Source of the DNA: Gemmatimonadota bacterium
Lineage (GTDB): Bacteria; Gemmatimonadota; Gemmatimonadetes; Longimicrobiales; Gaopeijiaceae
NCBI GenBank assembly: GCA_003567615.1
Contig: PWZC01000387.1
Span: forward strand, 1-10,109
Direction of reading: 5' to 3'
Length of the DNA stretch: 10,109 nucleotides
Notes under the pieces: generated by a model
Databases searched by the model: none
The model's input: the letters and a program-made list of their open reading frames with translations, nothing else
What the model was told of the DNA's origin: nothing
In this document: positions 1 to 6,805 of the stretch, piece by piece
Numbering within the stretch: position 1 is the first letter of the stretch
How the letters are laid out: the number at the start of each line of letters is the position of its first letter
Made by a program: the position numbers and the translations under genes

Positions 1-555
1 CGCTGGCTCTGGGAGCGGATCCGGGGCATGGACCCCTCTCCGGTGGATCCCGACGAGGCCCGGAAGTCCATCTCGTCCGAACGAACCTTCCCCCGGGACA
101 TTCCACCGGGGTCCGCCGGCGATGAGGAGCTCCTCCGCCATCTGAATCGCCTGGTACTGGAGGTGGGGACCGGGCTGCGGAGCCGGGACCTGGTGGCCCG
201 CACCGTCACCGTCAAGCTCCGAGACGCCGACTTCACCACCCGGAGCGCCTCGCGCACCCCCGGCGAGGCGCTGGAATCCGATCGGGCCCTCCTCCGCCTG
301 GCCGAGGATCTCCTGACGGAACTCAGGGCCCGATCCGGCGCACCGGTCCGACTCCTGGGCATGGGCGTCTCGTCCCTCGAGGTCCGGAGTGCCGAGGCCC
401 GTCAACTCTCCCTCCTGGGCGGCGAAGCGGAGACCGAGTCGGACCGCGACCGGATCCTCTCCCGCGCCGCCGATGAACTACGCTCCCGGTTCGGCCGGGA
501 CGCCCTCCTCCCGGGCCGCCTGGTGGCGCCCCCAGACCCGGAGTCCGAACCGTGA
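1..555 (+). CDS. dinB: DNA polymerase IV (Y-family), C-terminal part; 5' end outside window
   Basis: This open frame enters from the left edge and ends at TGA 553-555, giving 184 visible residues. It begins RWLWERIRG and continues into a KSISSERTF segment (visible residues 22-30), which matches the linker of Pol IV where KSI(G/S)xExTF is conserved. The rest reads as the little-finger domain: ARTVTVKLRDADFTT, an RLLGMGVSSL strand near residue 120, and a tail with QLSLLGG resembling the usual QLSLF region before the clamp-binding peptide. Pol IV is an error-prone translesion polymerase used in damage tolerance. The family is usually 350-420 residues, so the palm and fingers with the catalytic acidic residues lie outside the window and cannot be checked. 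The ATG at 28 is internal, not the start. The stop overlaps the next gene (GTGA at 552-555), which suggests co-transcription and translational coupling. Confidence 0.88.
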   Translation, partial: RWLWERIRGMDPSPVDPDEARKSISSERTFPRDIPPGSAGDEELLRHLNRLVLEVGTGLRSRDLVARTVTVKLRDADFTTRSASRTPGEALESDRALLRLAEDLLTELRARSGAPVRLLGMGVSSLEVRSAEARQLSLLGGEAETESDRDRILSRAADELRSRFGRDALLPGRLVAPPDPESEP

Positions 556-1385
556 TCCAGCCCACCACCCGCCACGAACTCCGCCTCCGTTTCGGAGTCC
601 CCCGACCCGTGGTGGCCATGATCCACCTCCCGGCCCTCCCCGGTGCGCCCGGGTTCGCGCCGGCCCAGGGCCGTTCGCCTCTGGCCACCGTCCTGGAAAG
701 GGTCCGCCGGGACGCTCGGATCCTGGCGGAGGAGGGCGTCGACGGGATCCTGGTGGAGAACTTCGGCGATGCCCCCTTCCACCCCGGGCGTGTCCCGCCG
801 GAGTCGGTGGCGGCGCTGACGTTGGCGGTAGCCACGGCGCGGGACGAGGTGGGTGGGCTGCCTGTGGGAGTGAATGTCCTGCGAAACGACGCCCGCTCCG
901 GTGTGGGAATCGCCGCCGCCACCGGCGCCGACTTCCTCCGGATCAACGTCCATGCCGGGACCATGTTCACCGACCAGGGGATGCTTCAGGGGAGGGCCTG
1001 GGAGACGATCCGGGAGCGGGAACGCCTCTGTCCCTCCCTCCTCCTCCTGGCCGATGTGGAGGTGAAGCACGCGGCGCCGCCGCCGGGAGTAGCCCGGTCC
1101 GATGCCGCCCGGGACCTGCGTCTTCGCGGCTTTGCCGACGTCCTGGTGGTGTCAGGGAGCGGGACGGGACGGCCCACCGATGGAGCGGTGGTGGACGACG
1201 TGCGCGCCGCCGTGCCCGATGCGCCGGTGTGGGTGGGGAGCGGCCTCTCGCCGACCAACGCCCGGGAACTCCTGGCACGGGCCGAGGGGGCCATCGTGGG
1301 CTCGGCCCTCATGGAGGGAGGGCGGCCCGGAGGCCCCATCGACCCCGGGCGGGTCCGTCGACTGCTGGACGCCGCCCGGGGTTGA
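552..1385 (+). CDS. BtpA/SgcQ family TIM-barrel protein
   Basis: A 277-residue protein, normal length for the BtpA/SgcQ family. It starts with GTG at 552, inside the stop of the polymerase gene. Family landmarks run in order along a beta/alpha barrel: VAMIHLPALPG (21-31), VENFGDAPF (69-76), GVNVLRND (107-113), FLRINVHAGTMFTDQG (128-143), DVEVKHA (168-174), VSGSGTG (200-206), VGSGL (228-232) and IVGSALMEGG (248-257). The glycine-rich loops near the C-terminal ends of late strands look like a phosphate-binding site. There is no signal peptide or membrane segment, so it should be cytoplasmic. In cyanobacteria BtpA is needed for photosystem I stability, and E. coli SgcQ sits in a sugar operon. 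The activity in non-photosynthetic bacteria is not established, so I name the family only. It ends 24 bases from the convergent peptidase gene. Confidence 0.9.
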   Translation: MIQPTTRHELRLRFGVPRPVVAMIHLPALPGAPGFAPAQGRSPLATVLERVRRDARILAEEGVDGILVENFGDAPFHPGRVPPESVAALTLAVATARDEVGGLPVGVNVLRNDARSGVGIAAATGADFLRINVHAGTMFTDQGMLQGRAWETIRERERLCPSLLLLADVEVKHAAPPPGVARSDAARDLRLRGFADVLVVSGSGTGRPTDGAVVDDVRAAVPDAPVWVGSGLSPTNARELLARAEGAIVGSALMEGGRPGGPIDPGRVRRLLDAARG

Positions 1386-1409
1386 TGGGGATACCGTGAA
1401 ACCGAGGGG

Positions 1410-3044
1410 TCAGGGCACCAGGAGCGTCGGCGCCAGCACCCGATCCGTCAGGCGGTAGATGGGCACGAAGGCGTCCTCGCCTCCCTGCTGCGGGATCACA
1501 TGATCCAGGAAGTTCCACCGCACCGCCGAGTCCACCGCGTCCGGCTCCAGGAGCTGCGGAACCATCCGCCCCTCGTGCTGCCGAACCCGCACCAGGTGGG
1601 TTCCGGCAGGGAAGGTCATCTGGTCCGGGACGAGCTCCACCTCGATGTCGAGCATGAGGTGGTTCTGGTACGGCCGATCGGCCCAGGAGATCTCCTGGAT
1701 CCGGTAGCGCTCCACCGGGACCGTGGTCTCTTCCCGGAGGGTCTCCACCTGAATCCCGTGCCGGCGGAGGAACTGGGCCAGATCCTCGAAGCGGGAATCG
1801 AAGGCGTATCCCCAGGGGAGGGCCCGGGTGCGCTCGGGCACGTAGAGCGTCCGGTTCTCACCCGTCACAAGCTCGGGCTCGAGCCACTCCCCGTCGTCAC
1901 CGCGCTGGACCACATAGAACTCCTCCAGCTCCGGGTAGGCGATGGGCTCCAGGTCGAAGTAGACCTCGTCCAGCGAGCCGTCCACCGTCCGGGCACGGGC
2001 GCCCACCACCACCTGCCGAACCTCATCCCCGTTCTCGGCCACGAAGCGGGTCAGACCGCGCATGCCCTCCCGGGTGGCCTGGGCCTGTACCTCCAGGTTG
2101 TGGCGCCCGGGCACCTCGTACAGGAGGGTGATCATGTTCCGGAGCCCGCCGTACGAGTGCTGCTTCCGGGGCCACGGAACCGTGGTCCGCCAGAACCAGG
2201 TGTCATTCTCCTCATCGAAAGCCGGACCCGAGTACCAGTAGAAGAGCATGTCCCGCTCCTCGAAGTGCCGCTTGATGTACTCGTACATGGGTCCCCGGGC
2301 ATACTCCACCAGGGCCGCGTCGGCGGTGGGATCCAGCGTCGCCTGATACGTGAGGTGGTAGGGGTAGGCGCCGCCGTTGTGGGCGTCCACGAAGACGTCG
2401 GGGGCAAAGCGGTTCACCAGCCCCTCCAGCACCGCCGTCACCTCCCGGGTCTCGGCCACCACCCAGTCCCGGTTGGCGTCGTAGTTCAGGGCCGTCTGGC
2501 GACGACGGACCTCACCCCCGTCCGGGTTCATATGGGGCACCACGATGAGATTCACATGGTCGAGGAGGTCCTGATCCTCACCCAGGAGCACGTCCCGCAG
2601 GAAGAGCTGTGCGCCCTCCACCCCCGTCCGCTCCCCGCCGTGCTTGGTGGCGATGAGAAGGATGGTGGGCTTCCCCGACAGGAGGGAGGCGGTGGGTTCC
2701 GGCTGGGGTGGGTCGCCCAGGAACGCCACCGGGATGACCCGCCCCTCCACCGTCACCGCCAGCTCCTGGACCAGCATCCGGTCCGTCCGGCTCTGCAGGT
2801 CGAAGAGGAACTCCATGACCTCGTCATGGGAACCGGAACGCTCCCACCCTGAACGCTCGGCCGCGGTCTGGGGAAGATCCGCCTGCTGCGCCGATCCCGG
2901 CGTGGGATCCAGGAGGAGAAGGGGCAGGGCCATCAGCGGGACCAGGGCCGCACCCTGGAACCAGCGGCGTGCCGGCGGGCGACCGTCGCAACCCGGATGG
3001 GACAGACCCCGGCCGGTGGGGGTCATGGACATGGGTTCGTGCAT
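1410..3044 (-). CDS. Secreted M14-family zinc carboxypeptidase
   Basis: A 544-residue exported metallopeptidase. The start is ATG at 3044-3042: it overlaps the symporter stop as TGATG and has a purine-rich GGGAGAAG just upstream. A longer frame upstream would lie inside the symporter and is not used. The N-terminus carries an RR pair (26-27), a hydrophobic core (about 31-45) and a probable signal peptidase site after GSA (50-52). M14 landmarks are intact: the HxxE zinc motif in KHGGE (H135, E138), NPDG (173-176) and NRD (191-193) for substrate binding, the third zinc ligand in VDAHNGG (H222), and the catalytic glutamate in LYEVPGR (E310). The family removes C-terminal residues from peptides, or acts as an amidase or endopeptidase in some branches. 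Residues about 345-544 form an extra C-terminal region I do not recognise. Coupling to an amino-acid symporter suggests nutrient peptide digestion in the periplasm or outside; the exact substrate is unknown. Confidence 0.9.
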   Translation of the reverse strand: MHEPMSMTPTGRGLSHPGCDGRPPARRWFQGAALVPLMALPLLLLDPTPGSAQQADLPQTAAERSGWERSGSHDEVMEFLFDLQSRTDRMLVQELAVTVEGRVIPVAFLGDPPQPEPTASLLSGKPTILLIATKHGGERTGVEGAQLFLRDVLLGEDQDLLDHVNLIVVPHMNPDGGEVRRRQTALNYDANRDWVVAETREVTAVLEGLVNRFAPDVFVDAHNGGAYPYHLTYQATLDPTADAALVEYARGPMYEYIKRHFEERDMLFYWYSGPAFDEENDTWFWRTTVPWPRKQHSYGGLRNMITLLYEVPGRHNLEVQAQATREGMRGLTRFVAENGDEVRQVVVGARARTVDGSLDEVYFDLEPIAYPELEEFYVVQRGDDGEWLEPELVTGENRTLYVPERTRALPWGYAFDSRFEDLAQFLRRHGIQVETLREETTVPVERYRIQEISWADRPYQNHLMLDIEVELVPDQMTFPAGTHLVRVRQHEGRMVPQLLEPDAVDSAVRWNFLDHVIPQQGGEDAFVPIYRLTDRVLAPTLLVP

Positions 3045-4795
3045 CAGTGGCTTCTCCCTTGATTGGTTGGGACCGCTTCGGAACTGGATGAGTCGTCGAC
3101 CCAGGGTCGACGCTCGAAGTACGACCGGCTCATCTCCTTGACCCGGGGCGTCAGCGCCACGATGGCGATGAGGTTCGGGATGATGATGAGACCCAGGAAC
3201 ACGTCGCCCAGCGTCCACGCCACCACCAGGGGCACCACCGCCCCCAGGAAGTGGACGCCGACAAACATCAACTTGTAGGGCAGGACGGCGCGTTCCCCGA
3301 AAAGATAATGGGCCGACCGGTCTCCGTAATAGCTCCAGGCAATGGCACTGGAGATGGCGAAGAGGAGGACGGTGAGGATGACGATGAGGTGCCCCCACTC
3401 CCCGGGCAGCCCTCGACGGAAGGCCGCCATGGTCAGGGGCGCCCCGTTCTGGGGGGCTGGACCCCACAAAGAGGTGTGGACCGAGCCCGCTTCCCCCACC
3501 GCTCGCCCCTCGGCGGGAACGATGGTTCCGGAGAAGGGCTCCGTCTGGGCGGGATCGGTGAAGAAGCTGTCCACCGCCACCTCGTGCCAGGCCAGGCGTG
3601 TCACGCCGGGACCCCGGGCCACCGGCACGCCGTCCCGGATCACGATGGAGTCGGGGGCCGCCGCGAAGAATCGGAAGCGGCCGTCGTCGCGCTCCTCCAC
3701 GAAGCCCACATGCCCCCCGCCCAGGGTGAGCTCGGTGGGAAAGCGGTCGTCCCAGGTAGAGGTGACGATGATGACCAGCGCCGTCATGGTGCAGATCACC
3801 AGGGTGTCGATGAAGGGCTCGAGGAGCGCCACCACTCCCTCGGACACCGGCTCCTCGGTGCGGGCCGCCGCATGGGCGATGGGTGCCGAACCCTGCCCCG
3901 CTTCATTGGAGAAGAGGCCTCGCCGCACCCCCCACATCATGGTGACCAGGAAGGCACCTGCCCCGGCCCCGGCCACCCCGGCCGACGGGCTGAACGCCTC
4001 CGTCACAACCAGGGCCAGCGAGGGAAGGATCTGGTCCCAGTGGAGCCCCAGGATCACCAGGGCTCCGGTCACATAGATGGCGGCCATGGCCGGCGCCAGG
4101 ATCCCCGTCACCTTCCCGATGCGGCTGATACCGCCGATGATGACCAGACCCACAAGGGTGGCGGTGACCAGGCCGCTGACCCAGACCGGAACCCCGAACT
4201 CGTCGCGCATCACGTCGGCCACCGTGTTGGCCTGCACCCCGTTTCCGCCCAGGAAGGCCGTGACCGCCATGAGGGCGGCGAAGAAGATGGCCACCGGCGC
4301 CCAGCGGCGGCCCAGCCCCCGCTCGATGTAGTACATGGGGCCGCCGGAGACCGAGCCCTGCCAGCGGGGATCGTCCGGGGACTGGACCCGCACCTCGCGG
4401 TACGCCTGGGCCAGGGTAACCTCGGAGAACTTGGTGGCCATTCCCAGGAATGCCGTCACCCACATCCAGAAGAGCGCACCGGGACCGCCCCAGTGGATGG
4501 CCAGGGCCACCCCCGCGACATTTCCGATCCCCACCGTGGCCGAGAGCGCCGTGGAGAGGGCCTGGAAGTGGCTCACGTCCCCGGTCTCCCCTTCCTTGGA
4601 ATACCGTCCGGAGACCACGGCGAATCCATGGCCCAGGGCCCGGATCTGGATGAAGCCCAGTCGGACCGTGAAGTAGAGGCCGGCCCCCAGAAGGAGGATG
4701 ACCACGAAGGGGATGGTCTCGTCGCCCACCTGGATCCCCGAGGCCCAGACCCACCCCTCGAGGCGCCCCACGAACCGCTGAAGGGATTCGGTCAT
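3044..4795 (-). CDS. Na+/alanine-type symporter (AGCS family)
   Basis: A 583-residue inner-membrane transporter of the alanine or glycine:cation symporter family, expected to import small neutral amino acids with Na+ or H+. The start is ATG 4795-4793 (MTESLQRF), with GGAG about 7 bases upstream; the frame remains open further upstream but without family similarity. Family signatures include ALSATVGIGNVAG (83-95), GSVSGGPMYYIERGLG (147-162) and NEAGQGSAPIAHAA (297-310), the last being the conserved AGCS motif. I count about 11 hydrophobic segments, the last three at about 468-488, 508-528 and 530-549. Typical members have 450-500 residues. The surplus is largely a hydrophilic, strand-rich insertion at about 347-449, before the conserved LTMAAF segment. 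Its stop overlaps the start of the M14 peptidase gene, so the two are almost certainly co-transcribed and translationally coupled. It diverges from the repeat-protein gene at 5005. Confidence 0.93.
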   Translation of the reverse strand: MTESLQRFVGRLEGWVWASGIQVGDETIPFVVILLLGAGLYFTVRLGFIQIRALGHGFAVVSGRYSKEGETGDVSHFQALSTALSATVGIGNVAGVALAIHWGGPGALFWMWVTAFLGMATKFSEVTLAQAYREVRVQSPDDPRWQGSVSGGPMYYIERGLGRRWAPVAIFFAALMAVTAFLGGNGVQANTVADVMRDEFGVPVWVSGLVTATLVGLVIIGGISRIGKVTGILAPAMAAIYVTGALVILGLHWDQILPSLALVVTEAFSPSAGVAGAGAGAFLVTMMWGVRRGLFSNEAGQGSAPIAHAAARTEEPVSEGVVALLEPFIDTLVICTMTALVIIVTSTWDDRFPTELTLGGGHVGFVEERDDGRFRFFAAAPDSIVIRDGVPVARGPGVTRLAWHEVAVDSFFTDPAQTEPFSGTIVPAEGRAVGEAGSVHTSLWGPAPQNGAPLTMAAFRRGLPGEWGHLIVILTVLLFAISSAIAWSYYGDRSAHYLFGERAVLPYKLMFVGVHFLGAVVPLVVAWTLGDVFLGLIIIPNLIAIVALTPRVKEMSRSYFERRPWVDDSSSSEAVPTNQGRSH

Positions 4796-5004
4796 GAAGC
4801 GCTCCGGTTTCGGGCAGTGGACAGGAAGGCTCAACCAGGAGGCACACTCCGGGAGGGCCCCGTCGCTTCGGCAGGATCGTGGAAGGCCAACACCTTGGGG
4901 CCGCACCCACCTCTCCCGCAAGCGGGGAGCGCCGGGAAACCTCCGTACCCTCCGGTTCGTAGGGATCGGAGAAGGCACTCAACCACCCCCTTCTCGAGGC
5001 TCCC
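4796..5004. other. Divergent intergenic region between symporter and repeat-protein genes
   Basis: About 209 bases separate the two divergent starts, so promoters for both sides should lie here. I see no convincing -35/-10 pair in this G+C-rich stretch. The only clear symmetry is a short perfect inverted repeat, CCCGC-AA-GCGGG at 4915-4926, with partly matching flanks. It may be a small hairpin or a protein site, but its GC-rich simplicity makes chance plausible. Frames crossing this region on either strand have no family similarity. Confidence 0.4.
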
Positions 5005-6258
5005 ATGCTCCGCCGGTCCCCTCCGTGGCTCCGCCGCTCCGAACCCTCCGCTTCCCAGCTTCTGGCCCCAGCGCCGCCCCGGCCTCCCCGTCCTCCGCGA
5101 GTGGCCCATCGCCGGACGTGGCAGAGGGTACCGGCCCTCTTCCTTCTGATCGCCCTGCTCCCCGCTGGAGCCTGGGGGCAGGAGTCGGAGCCCGCGGTCT
5201 TGCCGGCCGATACCACGGTGGCCGGGACGCCTGCGGAATCGGGTCTCGCCCTTCGCCTCATGGCCGGTGACGTGGGCATCGCCATCGGCCACGTGCCCCG
5301 GGTAACAGGTCTGAGAGTCAACCTGTCGGACCGATCGCTGGACCGGGTTTATGGAGTGAACCTGACCCTTTGGCGGGCCCGATCGGGAAGCGAGGTGGGG
5401 GGCCGAATCCAGGGGGCGGCGCTGGGCCTTGCCCCGCAGGCCGGATCCGTCCATGGACTCGGATTGGGCCTGGCGGCCGTGGTGGGAGAAGAGCAGCTCG
5501 CAGGCGTCCACGTGAGCGGGCTGGCCACCATTGCCGGGGAGGACGCCCGGGGAATCCAGGCGGCGGGGCTGGCCACCATTGCCGGAGAGGACGCCCGGGG
5601 AATCCAGGCGGCGGGGCTGGCCACCATTGCCGGGGAGGAAATGGCCGGGGTCCAGGCCGGCGGACTCGCCACCATCGCCGGGGCGGGCCTGCGGGGCGTC
5701 CAGGTCGGCGGGCTGGCCGCCATCGCCGGGGGCGAGTTGCGGGGCATCCAGCTCGGGGGGCTGGCAGCGGTGGGCGGCGGGATGGTCAGTGGCATCCAGG
5801 TGGGTGGGCTCGCCGTGGTGGGCGGGGATCAGGTCCGGGGGATCCAGCTCGGGGGCCTGGCGGTGGGGGGGGGCGACACCCTCGAGGGCATTCAGGTCGC
5901 CGGCCTGGCCGTGGCCGCGGGTTGCCGGATGCAGGGGATCCAGGTGGCGGGTCTGGTGACCGAGGTGAGCCGGGGATGCGAGGAGGGATCCATCCGCGGC
6001 CTCACCGCAGCCGGCTACCGGGTGCGCGCCCCTGAACTCCACGGCGTGACCGCCGCCCTCCTTCGTATCGAAGCCGAGACGGTCCGGGGGTTCTCGGTGG
6101 GTGGGCTGCAGCGCTCCGGAGAGCACGTGGGACTGGCGGTGGGTGTGGTGAACTGGACGGACCGACTCCGGGGGGTGCAGGTGGGGGTCCTGAACCGCGC
6201 CGGGAACAATCCCCACCCCTTTCGCGTCCTTCCTCTGGTGAACCTGAACCTTTCCTGA
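5005..6258 (+). CDS. Exported 16-residue-repeat protein, LA_2272 surface-repeat type
   Basis: A 417-residue protein with a hydrophobic export segment (about residues 42-56, ending PAGAWGQ) and a long tandem array. Units of 16 residues of the form G(I/V)QxxGLAxxAGxxxR run in exact register from residue 167 to about 326. More degenerate copies with the same GxxxxGL pattern continue to about 395. The tail NRAGNNPHPFRVLPLVNLNL resembles the closing motif of LA_2272-type surface repeat proteins. Alternating hydrophobic and glycine residues suggest a stacked beta structure at the cell envelope. Function is unknown. The chosen ATG has GAGG about 7 bases upstream, but its first 32 residues are rich in Pro and Arg and unlike a signal peptide. 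An in-frame GTG at 5101 would give a tidier signal peptide (385 residues) but lacks a clear ribosome site, so the start is uncertain. It is followed after 16 bases by the YtoQ-family gene. Confidence 0.75.
   Translation: MLRRSPPWLRRSEPSASQLLAPAPPRPPRPPRVAHRRTWQRVPALFLLIALLPAGAWGQESEPAVLPADTTVAGTPAESGLALRLMAGDVGIAIGHVPRVTGLRVNLSDRSLDRVYGVNLTLWRARSGSEVGGRIQGAALGLAPQAGSVHGLGLGLAAVVGEEQLAGVHVSGLATIAGEDARGIQAAGLATIAGEDARGIQAAGLATIAGEEMAGVQAGGLATIAGAGLRGVQVGGLAAIAGGELRGIQLGGLAAVGGGMVSGIQVGGLAVVGGDQVRGIQLGGLAVGGGDTLEGIQVAGLAVAAGCRMQGIQVAGLVTEVSRGCEEGSIRGLTAAGYRVRAPELHGVTAALLRIEAETVRGFSVGGLQRSGEHVGLAVGVVNWTDRLRGVQVGVLNRAGNNPHPFRVLPLVNLNLS
5503..5934 (+). repeat. Nine in-frame 48-bp tandem repeats (16-residue units)
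   Basis: Nine units of 48 bp encode residues 167-310 of the exported repeat protein with no change of spacing; a tenth diverging unit follows. Within the array, 5521-5592 and 5569-5640 match almost base for base at a shift of 48, differing at only about three positions. Later units are conserved in protein but much more diverged in DNA. This indicates a recent duplication at the 5' end of an older array. Unit changes keep the reading frame, so copy number could vary without disrupting the protein. Confidence 0.9.
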
Positions 6259-6274
6259 GCACACCGGAGACCCC

Positions 6275-6718
6275 GTGACACACCTCAGCATCTACCTTGC
6301 CGGCGAGATCCACTCCGACTGGCGGGAAGAATTCCGCCGTCACCTGGCCGACCTGGACGTGGAGGCCGACTTCCTGGGGCCCCAGACCCACCACGACCGG
6401 TCCGATGACATCGGGGAGCTGATCCTGGGCGAGCAACCCAGCGACCGCTACCGTGATCTCGTGGGGGCTTCCATCAACACCCTTCGAACCCGGGTCCACC
6501 TTCGGGTCGCCGACCTGGTGGTGGCCTGCTTCACCGACAAGTACAAGCAGTGGAACACGGCCGCCGACGCCGGCGCCGCCGTGGCCGCTGGCATCCCCCT
6601 GGTACTGGTCCGACCCGAAGAGCACATCCATGCCCTGAAGGAGTTGGATGCGCAGGCCGACGTGACGGTGGAGACACTTGAGCAAGCGGCCCGGGCCGTC
6701 GCCTACATCCTGGAGTAG
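6275..6718 (+). CDS. ytoQ: YtoQ family protein
   Basis: A 147-residue cytoplasmic protein that matches the Bacillus YtoQ family along its whole length. Visible family features are the opening IYLAGEIHSDWREE (6-19), FLGPQTHHDRSDDIGE (33-48), ILGEQPSDRYRD (50-61), INTLRTR (67-73), FTDKYKQWNTAADAG (86-100) and the closing VTVETLEQAARAVAYILE. The AG-x-IH-x-DWR start and the later N-T-A-x-D-A/G region resemble the nucleoside 2-deoxyribosyltransferase fold, but no activity is established, so a nucleotide-related role is only inference. The start is GTG at 6275 with GGAG at 6265-6268. It lies 16 bases after the repeat-protein gene and may share its transcript, though the two have no obvious shared function. 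The gene converges on the desaturase gene. Confidence 0.9.
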   Translation: MTHLSIYLAGEIHSDWREEFRRHLADLDVEADFLGPQTHHDRSDDIGELILGEQPSDRYRDLVGASINTLRTRVHLRVADLVVACFTDKYKQWNTAADAGAAVAAGIPLVLVRPEEHIHALKELDAQADVTVETLEQAARAVAYILE

Positions 6719-6751
6719 GCGGCGACCCGGGCCACGTAGATCACCGGCGGC

Positions 6752-6787
6752 GGGTAGAGCGCCCTCACTGGGTAGAGCGCCCGCACT
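6752..6787 (+). repeat. Two tandem 18-bp repeats between convergent genes
   Basis: The 18-mer GGGTAGAGCGCCCTCACT (6752-6769) is followed directly by a second copy with one difference, G for T (6770-6787). It lies in the 87-base gap between the YtoQ-family gene and the desaturase stop. The gap shows no typical rho-independent terminator with a T-tract. The repeated GGTAGAGCGCC string resembles the D-arm of bacterial tRNAs, but no acceptor, anticodon or T arm follows. Confidence 0.85.
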
Positions 6788-6805
6788 GGACGGACCGGCG
6801 CGAAC

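Noticed and set aside
389..1399. 336-residue + strand frame overlapping dinB and btpA
   Set aside because: It is a Pro/Arg/Gly-rich shadow frame; both overlapped genes show strong family motifs in their own frames.
1500..2852. 450-residue open frame on the + strand opposite the M14 peptidase
   Set aside because: It is the reverse of a gene with intact catalytic motifs; composition is His/Pro/Gly/Val-rich without any recognisable domain. Long antisense frames are expected at this G+C content.
3045..3467. N-terminal extension of the M14 peptidase
   Set aside because: The extension lies entirely inside the symporter gene in another frame. A strong ribosome site and signal peptide occur at the internal ATG at 3044.
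3251..5149. 632-residue open frame on the + strand opposite the symporter
   Set aside because: It has low-complexity Gly/His/Asp composition, no domain, and crosses the divergent promoter region. The symporter on the other strand has clear family signatures.
5503..5934. Possible CRISPR array
   Set aside because: The 48-bp repeats are contiguous, have no unique spacers and encode an in-frame 16-residue protein motif.
4831..6291. 486-residue open frame on the - strand opposite the repeat protein
   Set aside because: Its repeats are simply the mirror of the 48-bp units. It lacks a signal peptide or known fold, whereas the + strand frame has both an export segment and the family closing motif.
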